Source: CAYVSF01 sp046482855
GTDB lineage: Bacteria > Bacteroidota > Bacteroidia > Bacteroidales > UBA12077
Assembly (NCBI GenBank): GCA_046482855.1
Contig: JAWOEH010000125.1
Span: 1-17,856 of the forward strand
Direction of reading: 5' to 3'
Length of the DNA: 17,856 nt
The notes below the pieces were generated by a model. It was not told where the DNA came from. It ran no database searches and worked only from the letters and a program-made list of their open reading frames with translations. Shown here piece after piece: positions 8,317-14,450 of this stretch. Within the stretch, counting starts at the first letter, position 1. The number at the start of each line of letters is the position of its first letter. Made by a program: the position numbers and the translations under genes.

Positions 8317-9147
8317 TTATTCTTGCTTGTCGTCAGATGAAGCTTCTTTTGCTTCGGCTGACTCTTCGCCTTCCTCTTTACGGGCACGGGTCTTTTTGGG
8401 ATCCGTTTTACGAGCAGCTTTCTTCTTCTCTTTCTCGGCACTGTCCTTCTCACGTTCCGACTTGCGCTCAGTAAGACCCTCAGAAACCGCTTGTGTAACT
8501 TTGTCGATAATTAAAGCAATAGATTTCGAAGCATCGTCGTTTGCAGGAATAGGAAAATCGATGTTTCGGGGATCGGAGTTGGTATCAACAATAGCGAACA
8601 CGGGGATATTAAGTTTTTGTGCTTCACGCACAGCAATGTGCTCCTTGGTTACATCTACAATAAACATAGCAGCAGGTAAGCGATTCATATCAGCAATACT
8701 ACCCAATTGCTTGTCGAGCTTGGCACGCTGACGGGTAATCTGCAATTTTTCACGCTTTGCCATGTTATCGAATGTACCATCTTGCATCATTTTGTCGATG
8801 GAAGTCATTCTTTTAATGGCTCGACGAATGGTGGGGAAGTTGGTTAACATTCCTCCTGCCCAACGTTCGGTAACGTAAGGCATTTTTGTGGGTTTTACGC
8901 TTTCCGCAACAATCTCTTTGGCTTGTTTTTTGGTAGCGACGAATAATATTTTCTTCCCTGAACGCGCAATTTGTTTAAGGGCGTCACAGGCTTCATCTAA
9001 TTTGGCTTCAGTTTTCTGAAGATCGATGATATGGATACCGTTGCGCTCCATAAAAATATAGGGCGCCATAGCAGGGTTCCATTTTCTTTTCAAGTGCCCG
9101 AAGTGCACTCCTGCGTCTAATAATTCGTTGAAATTTGTTCTAGACAT
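8317..9147 (-). CDS. rpsB: 30S ribosomal protein S2
   Basis: S2 binds the small subunit near S1 and is often autoregulatory. The typical segments MSRTNFNELLDAGVHFGH (1-18) and RWAGGMLTNFPTIRRA (95-110) are present. I chose the ATG at 9147 because homologues start at this point; an in-frame ATG at 9180 would add 11 residues of unrelated sequence. The product is 276 residues. The core ends near residue 225 and is followed by a highly charged Lys/Glu/Arg tail of about 50 residues, longer than the end of the E. coli protein and low in complexity. The gene is 95 bases downstream of rpsI, with a possible leader hairpin in the gap. Confidence 0.96.
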   Translation of the reverse strand: MSRTNFNELLDAGVHFGHLKRKWNPAMAPYIFMERNGIHIIDLQKTEAKLDEACDALKQIARSGKKILFVATKKQAKEIVAESVKPTKMPYVTERWAGGMLTNFPTIRRAIKRMTSIDKMMQDGTFDNMAKREKLQITRQRAKLDKQLGSIADMNRLPAAMFIVDVTKEHIAVREAQKLNIPVFAIVDTNSDPRNIDFPIPANDDASKSIALIIDKVTQAVSEGLTERKSEREKDSAEKEKKKAARKTDPKKTRARKEEGEESAEAKEASSDDKQE

Positions 9148-9182
9148 ATGCTTTTCGTTTACATTCTTGGTTTTAAACAACC

Positions 9183-9212
9183 GTTGAGCAGTTCCTGAGG
9201 GGAAGTCCCAAC
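9183..9212 (-). promoter_or_regulatory. candidate S2 leader hairpin
   Basis: In the rpsI-rpsB gap the - strand can form GTTGGG / CTCAAC (6 pairs, one G-U), a small internal loop (AC / CTG), then TTCC / GGAA around CCTCA. It sits about 35 bases before the rpsB ATG, where S2 leaders act in other bacteria. No T run follows, so it is not a terminator. Function is inferred from position only. Confidence 0.35.
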
Positions 9213-9242
9213 AATTTAGATACTAAACGGATTGTTATACGA

Positions 9243-9629
9243 TTAACGTTTGCTAAACTGGAATTGCTTACGTGCTTTAGGTTGTCCAGGCTTCTTACGT
9301 TCCACAACGCGTGAATCACGCATAAGAAATCCTGCCTTCTTTAAGGCACCACGATGCTCGGCATCAACTAAAATTAATGCACGGCTAATGCCTAAACGAA
9401 TGGCCTCGGCCTGTCCTTTAATACCGCCGCCGGCAACAGTGATTTTTACATCAAAATTTCCCGCAACTTCTACTAAGTTCAGCGGCTGTTGCACTACGTA
9501 CTGTAACGTCTTCTGAGGGAAAAATGTCTCTAAATCACGCTTGTTAATAGTGATTTTGCCTTTTCCTTCACTCAGGTAAACGCGAGCAACGGCTGATTTT
9601 CGTCGTCCTACAGTGTTAATAACTTCCAT
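9243..9629 (-). CDS. rpsI: 30S ribosomal protein S9
   Basis: S9 of 128 residues with the full family pattern: GRRKSAVARVYL (8-19), the GGGIKGQAEAIRLGISRAL segment (67-85), and the basic C-terminal tail ending in FSKR, whose last Arg reaches the P-site tRNA in known structures. It follows rplM by only 5 bases, the conserved rplM-rpsI pair, and is almost certainly co-translated from the same transcript. Confidence 0.97.
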   Translation of the reverse strand: MEVINTVGRRKSAVARVYLSEGKGKITINKRDLETFFPQKTLQYVVQQPLNLVEVAGNFDVKITVAGGGIKGQAEAIRLGISRALILVDAEHRGALKKAGFLMRDSRVVERKKPGQPKARKQFQFSKR

Positions 9630-9634
9630 ACCTG

Positions 9635-10090
9635 TTATTTAATTTCATTTAAATTTAACGATTTTGGCTGTTGTGCTTCGTGTGGATGCTCGGCTCCTTC
9701 GTAAACGTAGAGGTTCTTCAAGATGGCATTGCCCAAACGATTCTTTGGAATCATTCCGCGTACAGCATACTGTACTACACGGCGTGCATCTTTTGTTCTC
9801 ATTCGCTCGGCAGTTTCTACACGTTGTCCCCCGGGATATCCTGTATGACGAATGTATTGCTTTTCTGCCCATTTCTTTCCGGTAAGGCGTACCTTATCGG
9901 CGTTCAGAATAATAACATTGTCACCACAGTCAACGTGGGGAGTGAATGTAGGTTTGTGCTTTCCTCGAAGGATTTTTGCTACCTGCGAAGCTAAGCGGCC
10001 TAAAATCTCTCCTTGTGCGTCAATCACTATCCATTCTTTTTCAATGGTAGCCTTGTTCGCTGATTTTGTTTTGTAACTTAATGTGTCCAC
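9635..10090 (-). CDS. rplM: 50S ribosomal protein L13, GTG start
   Basis: L13 is an early-assembling large-subunit protein. Conserved segments are WIVIDAQGEILGRLAS (20-35), LRGKHKPTFTPHVDCGD (41-57), RHTGYPGG (81-88) and VRGMIPKNRLG (110-120). The frame is open to an ATG at 10156, but that codon lies within the promoter. The GTG at 10088-10090 gives the usual Bacteroidota beginning (V/M)DTLSYKT and has AGGAG five bases before it, so I place the start there (151 residues). A Shine-Dalgarno of this strength stands out, since almost no other gene in the window has one. First gene of the ribosomal operon. Confidence 0.94.
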   Translation of the reverse strand: MDTLSYKTKSANKATIEKEWIVIDAQGEILGRLASQVAKILRGKHKPTFTPHVDCGDNVIILNADKVRLTGKKWAEKQYIRHTGYPGGQRVETAERMRTKDARRVVQYAVRGMIPKNRLGNAILKNLYVYEGAEHPHEAQQPKSLNLNEIK

Positions 10091-10091
10091 T

Positions 10092-10141
10092 TTAACTCCT
10101 AACTTTTTAGTTAATACCAATTTACAGATCCTATTCCTGTA
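10092..10141 (-). promoter_or_regulatory. rplM leader: Shine-Dalgarno with two competing hairpins
   Basis: The roughly 58-base leader holds, in transcript order, a stem TACAG / CTGTA (10141-10137 with 10127-10123, 9-base loop), then TTAACT (10114-10109), then AGTTA-GG-AGTTAA (10104-10092). TTAACT can pair with the AGTTA just before the GG (4-base loop, 10113-10100) or with the AGTTAA after it (10097-10092), which would place the AGGAG (10100-10096) inside a loop. The pairing is seen directly; a role in L13 autoregulation is inferred from the E. coli operon, where L13 represses its own mRNA. Confidence 0.45.
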
Positions 10142-10153
10142 TTTTGCGGATTG

Positions 10154-10186
10154 CAAAAATACAACAAATTTTGGGAAACAAGCAAA
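10154..10186 (-). promoter_or_regulatory. rplM operon promoter, Bacteroidota type
   Basis: On the - strand TTTG (10186-10183) is followed after 21 bases by TATTTTTG (10161-10154), an exact match to the TAnnTTTG -7 box of the Bacteroidota primary sigma factor. Transcription would start near 10148, leaving about 58 bases of leader before the GTG. Confidence 0.75.
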
Positions 10187-10231
10187 TAATCAACCTATTA
10201 TTTGTTGATAACTACCTGTTTCTCCTTTGGT

Positions 10232-10357
10232 TTCTCTATTCGCTCTATTAAAATGCCAAGGGCGAATGGAGAATCCGGAAAATACGTTTCCTGCAAAAGC
10301 TTCCTTTTATTTTCCGGAAAGATCGGAGGGAAGAATCGCGTACGAAAATCGATCTTT
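10232..10357. repeat. three back-to-back inverted repeats in a divergent intergenic region
   Basis: Between the rplM promoter and the O-antigen-ligase-like gene, three inverted repeats abut with no spare bases. The first is TTCTCTATTCGC (10232-10243) with GCGAATGGAGAA (10262-10273): 12 pairs, one of them G-T, 18-base loop. The second is TCCGGAAAATA (10274-10284) with TATTTTCCGGA (10308-10318): 11 perfect pairs, 23-base loop. The third is AAAGATCG (10318-10325) with CGATCTTT (10350-10357): 8 pairs, 24-base loop. The rest of the 10187-10411 stretch is AT-rich, with a T8 run at 10387-10394 and no gene. This could be a structured leader or small RNA, or a palindromic protein-binding array. I do not recognise a known family. 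Confidence 0.7.
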
Positions 10358-10411
10358 TTCAGTTAATTTTACTACAATTGTTGATCTTTTTTTTGACTTT
10401 AGTAATATTAT

Positions 10412-12031
10412 ATGAATAATCGCCTTGGAACGGCTTTACAAAGCGCTCTGAAACCTATGTTAATTCCCGAACAGGAGGGATATGTAAATCGGCAGTATGG
10501 GTTGTTAGTTCTGATGGCCGCATCCTTACCTTTATCGCGAGCCATGGTCTCTGTTAGCCTGGGGCTGTTGGCTGCTAATTTTTTTCTTTCCCCCGGAGTG
10601 GGTTCCCGGATAGCCAGGAGCATCCACTATCCCGGGTTGCTTGTTTTTCTGGCCTTTCCGCTGGTCTATATGTTGGGGTTGTTTTATTCATCAAATTTGG
10701 CTACCGGTCTTGATAATTTTGTGCGAAAGCTGCCTTTTATTGTGCTACCCATGGTCATGGCGGGCTTCCCGTTAACAAACAGGCAGTTGAATCGATTGCT
10801 GGATATTTTCGTTGCCGCTGTTATGGTAAACGTAAGCATAGCCGCGGCGGTTTATATTTTTACTCATCACCAGCCCACATTTGATGTACGGCAAATTTCA
10901 TTATTCTTCTCGCATATTCGGTTGGCTCTGATGATCCTGTTTGCCATGACCATAACCGGTTATCGTGCTTATCATCTACAAACTGCACGGCGGTGGTTCT
11001 ATATGGCCGCAGGTTTATTGCTGGGTACTTCGCTGTTGCTGGTACAATCACTAACCGGCTTGGTTATTGCTTTTGTTCTTGGTTTTTCGGTAGTCATTGT
11101 ATTGACTTTCCGACTGGAAAATGCAATTGCCAGGTTTGTCCTTCTTATCGCAGGCCTTACAGTCTTCTTATTGGTAAGTTCCTACCTTTCGCATGCCTGG
11201 ATGCGTTTTCATACCACGCATCCTGAGGATCTTGCCAAGCTGGACACCTTTACAGTAAACGGAAACCCCTATTTGCACGATACCACTAATCTGATACGTG
11301 AAAATGGCTATTATGTGGGGTTATATCTGGCTCCCGACGAGTTAGAGGAGGAGTGGAACAGCCGAAGTAGCCTGCCCTTTAAAGGACACGACAAGGACGG
11401 ACAGGTCTTGGCCGGAACATTGAAGCGCTACCTTACAGCAAAGGGCCTGCGAAAAGATTCTGCAGGCATTGCTGCCCTTAGCCACCATGATATTTACCTG
11501 ATTGAAGCAGGTGTCGCTAACCCCGTATATGCTGATGCCGATTTTCTTTATGCACGTATTTATCAAATACTATGGGAGTTGGAAATGTATAGGTTAACGG
11601 GTTATGTGCGCGGTCACTCAGTGGCTCAACGAATAGAATTTTTGCTGAGTGGTTGGCATGTTATCAGGGAAAACCCCTGGTTTGGGGTTGGTACCGGCGA
11701 TGTGATGAGCGCACAACGAAAGGCTTTTCAGGATCGGGAAGTTGCCCTGGCGCCTGAATATCAGCGTAAGAGCCATAATCAATGGGTAACGCTGGGCATG
11801 GCACTGGGAATGGTGGGGCTGCTGGTTTTTGTTGTGGCTATTGCCTTTCCTGTGATTCGCAATAAAACCTATCGCTATTTTTTGTTTAACCTGTTTTTGG
11901 GTAGTATCTTGCTCTCCTTTTTGTCGGACGATACGTTGGATACACACATAGGTGTAAATTTCTTTTGTTTCTTTTATGCCCTGTTTGTATTTACCTCAAC
12001 AGCACAGTCTGATGATAAAATAGGTAGTTAA
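10412..12031 (+). CDS. O-antigen ligase / polymerase-like membrane protein (Wzy_C type)
   Basis: A 539-residue protein with about ten membrane helices: a block of hydrophobic segments over residues 30-260, a large external loop (about 260-457), and final helices (about 458-480, 489-505 and 513-530). Within the loop, NPWFGVGTGDV (421-431) and KSHNQWVTLGMALGMVGL (453-470) match the O-antigen ligase family; His455 corresponds to the loop His needed in WaaL-type ligases. Such proteins join or polymerise undecaprenyl-linked sugar chains outside the inner membrane. Whether this is ligase (WaaL), polymerase (Wzy) or a protein-glycan oligosaccharyltransferase cannot be decided, and no glycosyltransferase cluster surrounds it. 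The start is the ATG at 10412, with no Shine-Dalgarno; guaD follows 8 bases after the stop. Confidence 0.85.
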   Translation: MNNRLGTALQSALKPMLIPEQEGYVNRQYGLLVLMAASLPLSRAMVSVSLGLLAANFFLSPGVGSRIARSIHYPGLLVFLAFPLVYMLGLFYSSNLATGLDNFVRKLPFIVLPMVMAGFPLTNRQLNRLLDIFVAAVMVNVSIAAAVYIFTHHQPTFDVRQISLFFSHIRLALMILFAMTITGYRAYHLQTARRWFYMAAGLLLGTSLLLVQSLTGLVIAFVLGFSVVIVLTFRLENAIARFVLLIAGLTVFLLVSSYLSHAWMRFHTTHPEDLAKLDTFTVNGNPYLHDTTNLIRENGYYVGLYLAPDELEEEWNSRSSLPFKGHDKDGQVLAGTLKRYLTAKGLRKDSAGIAALSHHDIYLIEAGVANPVYADADFLYARIYQILWELEMYRLTGYVRGHSVAQRIEFLLSGWHVIRENPWFGVGTGDVMSAQRKAFQDREVALAPEYQRKSHNQWVTLGMALGMVGLLVFVVAIAFPVIRNKTYRYFLFNLFLGSILLSFLSDDTLDTHIGVNFFCFFYALFVFTSTAQSDDKIGS

Positions 12032-12039
12032 TAAAGAGG

Positions 12040-12519
12040 ATGAACGAAATGAGCAATGAACAGAAATTTATGAAAGAAGCCATTTTGGTTTCGATGGAGA
12101 ACATACAAGATGGTGGCGGCCCCTTTGGAGCTGTAGTGGTGAAGAATGGAGAAATCATTGCCCGCAGTGGGAATAGCGTAACCCGCGATAACGATCCCAC
12201 AGCCCATGCCGAGATAAATGCCATACGTGCCGCTGCCAGGGCGCTGAATAGCTTTGATCTTTCCGGATGTGTTATCTATTCATCGTGTGAGCCTTGTCCC
12301 ATGTGCCTGTCAGCTGTCTACTGGGCACGTATCGACCGTATCTATTATGGCAATAACCGATACGACGCTGCGGAGATTGGGTTTGACGATAATTTCTTGT
12401 ATGAGGAGCTACGGAAAGATCTTGATGAACGAAGTATTCCCATCGAACAGCTTGAACGAGACGAAGCCTTGAAAACCTTTGCTACCTGGCGAGAGTTGGA
12501 GGATAAAATTCCGTACTAG
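12040..12519 (+). CDS. guaD: guanine deaminase (CDA-fold nucleoside deaminase)
   Basis: A 159-residue zinc deaminase converting guanine to xanthine and ammonia in purine salvage. HAE (56-58) supplies one zinc ligand (His56) and the proton-shuttling Glu58; PCPMC (85-89) supplies Cys86 and Cys89. Unlike tRNA-specific TadA, it has GGPFGAVVVK near the start and the stretch YDAAEIGFDDNFLYEEL (108-124) with an ERSIP...W tail, as I recall for Bacillus subtilis GuaD, which is also close in length (about 156). GAGG at 12036-12039 is too near the ATG at 12040 but well spaced for a second ATG at 12049, so the true start may be 12049. It is probably co-transcribed with the upstream ligase-like gene, with no obvious functional link. 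Confidence 0.9.
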   Translation: MNEMSNEQKFMKEAILVSMENIQDGGGPFGAVVVKNGEIIARSGNSVTRDNDPTAHAEINAIRAAARALNSFDLSGCVIYSSCEPCPMCLSAVYWARIDRIYYGNNRYDAAEIGFDDNFLYEELRKDLDERSIPIEQLERDEALKTFATWRELEDKIPY

Positions 12520-13073
12520 AAAGGGCTTCTGCTTTTTGGAAGATCTTTCCGTAATTTACTGTATACCTCCAGATCGATAAAGTTGCCATCCGATAATAAT
12601 TCACCGTCACGCTCAATGCCTTCAAAGAAAAAATTCAGTCGTTGTGGAATTTTTTTGCTGGCCTGATTGCCCGTTGCGCATTTTATTTGTATTCGGTTGA
12701 TGTTGAGTTGAGTAAAGGCGTAATGGCACAGTTCGTCTACTGCCTTAGTTACAATGCCTTGCTTTTGGAACGACTCGGAGAGCCAGTAGCCAATTTCTGT
12801 TTTTCGATTGTCTCTGTCGGTATTTTTAAATCCTACCAGACCAATGAATTGATTTCGTTTTCGAAGAGTAAAAATTTCTTCATCGTTTTTTGGCGCAGCG
12901 GTTAGGGCAGCCTTTACAAATGCCTTGGTGTCGGCCACTTTTTTTGTTTTGGCTACAAATGGCAACCATTGTCCAAGGTAGGTACGTTCCTTATCAATCA
13001 CCTGAAAAATATCAGGCGCATCTGTTTCTTGAAGAGAGCGAAGTTCAATGAAGTCAAAAAGTTTGATCAGCAT
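12516..13073 (-). CDS. GNAT acetyltransferase, RimJ/RimL type
   Basis: A 185-residue acetyltransferase of the GNAT fold. It shows the beginning IELRSLQETDAPDIFQVI (9-26) typical of RimL-like proteins, the beta-4 region EIGYWLS (93-99), and the acetyl-CoA loop FQKQGIVTKAV (102-112), matching the Q/R-x-x-G-x-G/A motif. Relatives acetylate N-terminal amino groups of ribosomal proteins or small molecules; the substrate here is unknown. Its stop codon overlaps that of guaD on the other strand by sharing the palindrome CTAG at 12516-12519, so neither gene has room for its own terminator between them. Confidence 0.87.
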   Translation of the reverse strand: MLIKLFDFIELRSLQETDAPDIFQVIDKERTYLGQWLPFVAKTKKVADTKAFVKAALTAAPKNDEEIFTLRKRNQFIGLVGFKNTDRDNRKTEIGYWLSESFQKQGIVTKAVDELCHYAFTQLNINRIQIKCATGNQASKKIPQRLNFFFEGIERDGELLSDGNFIDLEVYSKLRKDLPKSRSPF

Positions 13074-13106
13074 ATCCGGGATTTTATAAGATTTCCTTAC
13101 GCCTGC

Positions 13107-13137
13107 CGAAAATAGGTAAATTGTTTGGTTTAGTAAA
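13107..13137 (-). promoter_or_regulatory. possible promoter of the acetyltransferase gene
   Basis: On the - strand TTTA (13137-13134) precedes TATTTTCG (13114-13107) by 19 bases; each box is one base from the Bacteroidota consensus TTTG and TAnnTTTG. A start near 13100 would give a leader of about 27 bases. Suggestive only. Confidence 0.3.
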
Positions 13138-13212
13138 GATGTGGGATAAATTGCCTGGTTATCTGTTTTATCCTGGCTGAATGCTTTTTATGGGAGCCTC
13201 CATTATTCCGGG

Positions 13213-14328
13213 CTACTCTCTTATGCGTGTAATAAAAAAGCGGGGATTAAACTGCAGGTAAAACCCATAGAGATAATCCAGCGTTTGGGTGTTTAAATCG
13301 AAAAACGATTCGGCACGAACGGCAATGCGTAAATCCGGCGTCAGGGATTTCTGGAAGGCTACTTTTGCCGTTAACATCCGGCGGTATCGTGCTTCGGTGT
13401 AGGGGTTGTAGTCGGAAACCGAGGCATATAGCGGATGTCCCAAGGGAGCAATGAACTCACGAGCCCACCAGTAGCCCATGTTTACCTGAAAATGTTTGTA
13501 GTGTTGCGTGCCCTGCACCAGGAAGGCATAGCCATCGTTGTAGATTTGTTTTTTTGTCGGGGAAAGATCTTCATACGTAAACACCCCGGCAGAGAATGAT
13601 ATTGAATCGCCGGTAAAGTCAGCCGTATGGTACTTCAGGGTGAGGGAGCTGTTAACAATTGTGCTCAACGATTCACTGTTTTTGTTAATCTGTCCGCCGG
13701 CATGCCGTGCCATAAATGCAACGGGTGTGCTAATTCTTGAAGTGCCTTTGTTCCACCATGTGTAGCTTCCTGAAAAACCCACCGTAAATTTCTCCTGAAA
13801 CGGATCGCCCTCCTTGATGAATTTGCTCCAGTGAACCCATAAGTCCGCATGTAACTTTTTTTTATTGTACAGAAACTGCAAGCCACTCTCGTCGTTAGTG
13901 GTTAAGAGCAATTCCGGGTTCATTAGAGGTTCGGGCACATTGTGGTGTACTGTGCCGTAGATGTTACCCAAAACAATGCGCAAATCGGGGCGGGGTTGGT
14001 AATAAATTCGCAAGTAGGGTACGGACTCCTCAAATGAATTTCTACCTGAAAATTTCAGCAGATTGGCTCCAGCCTGAAAATGAAGATATTTATTATAGGT
14101 ATAGGTGACTTTGGGAATCAGGTGAAAACCAATAGCAGTGTAGCCCTTGGCAAAAGAGCTGAAATACTCGTTGTTCTGTAAAAAATTCATATTATCAACG
14201 GCCAGTACTACCTGTCCTTCGGTTGTATCAAGCTCCGGATAGGATTCAAAAAATAAACGGTTGTCAATCTGCCCAAAACTCACCAAAGGCATGGTTACTA
14301 ATAATAGAAGGGCATACAAGTATTTCAT
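13213..14328 (-). CDS. predicted outer-membrane beta-barrel protein, unknown function
   Basis: The 371-residue product starts at the ATG at 14328; a TTG two codons upstream is less likely. Residues 1-19 form a clear signal peptide (MKYLYALLLLVTMPLVSFG) with probable cleavage before Gln20. The mature part has alternating polar and aromatic strands throughout, rich in Tyr, Phe and Trp (for example the LHFQAGANLL and LRIYYQP stretches), consistent with a barrel of perhaps 14-16 strands. It ends in RFFITRIRE, so the classical final aromatic residue is absent. I do not recognise a specific family; a porin-like protein or a Bacteroidota-specific barrel is likely. It is divergent from the DUF2723 gene with 122 bases between, and followed by a 139-base gap with only a weak 7-bp inverted repeat (13144-13173). 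Confidence 0.75.
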   Translation of the reverse strand: MKYLYALLLLVTMPLVSFGQIDNRLFFESYPELDTTEGQVVLAVDNMNFLQNNEYFSSFAKGYTAIGFHLIPKVTYTYNKYLHFQAGANLLKFSGRNSFEESVPYLRIYYQPRPDLRIVLGNIYGTVHHNVPEPLMNPELLLTTNDESGLQFLYNKKKLHADLWVHWSKFIKEGDPFQEKFTVGFSGSYTWWNKGTSRISTPVAFMARHAGGQINKNSESLSTIVNSSLTLKYHTADFTGDSISFSAGVFTYEDLSPTKKQIYNDGYAFLVQGTQHYKHFQVNMGYWWAREFIAPLGHPLYASVSDYNPYTEARYRRMLTAKVAFQKSLTPDLRIAVRAESFFDLNTQTLDYLYGFYLQFNPRFFITRIRE

Positions 14329-14450
14329 GCGCAATTATTCCCAAATTATCCTCAATTAGTACGTGAAGATATACTTTCAGTTTTAATTTTTCTAAAAAAT
14401 CACGTTCTTTGTTACCTTGTACACCTGAAACGAAAATTAAACCCATCCTG

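Noticed and set aside
10088..10156. Longer L13 starting at the ATG at 10156
   Set aside because: That ATG lies in the promoter, upstream of the probable transcription start, and the extra 22 residues do not resemble L13 proteins.
10202..10385. Direct repeat TTGTTGAT at 10202-10209 and 10378-10385 flanking the inverted-repeat cluster, like a target-site duplication of a small inserted element
   Set aside because: Eight bases repeated within 180 AT-rich bases is expected fairly often by chance, and the sequence between has no terminal inverted repeats at its ends.
10351..10394. GATC and a T8 run (10387-10394) as a terminator for a small RNA
   Set aside because: The only stems ending there are short and AT-rich (AAAGATC with GATCTTT); too weak to call a terminator, and the run is just 17 bases before the next start codon.
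13144..13173. Inverted repeat GGATAAA / TTTATCC behind the beta-barrel gene
   Set aside because: Only 7 pairs with a 16-base loop and no T run on the - strand; not distinguishable from chance.
14413..14420. TACCTTGT as -7 box of the DUF2723 gene
   Set aside because: It departs from TAnnTTTG and has no convincing -33 partner at the right distance.
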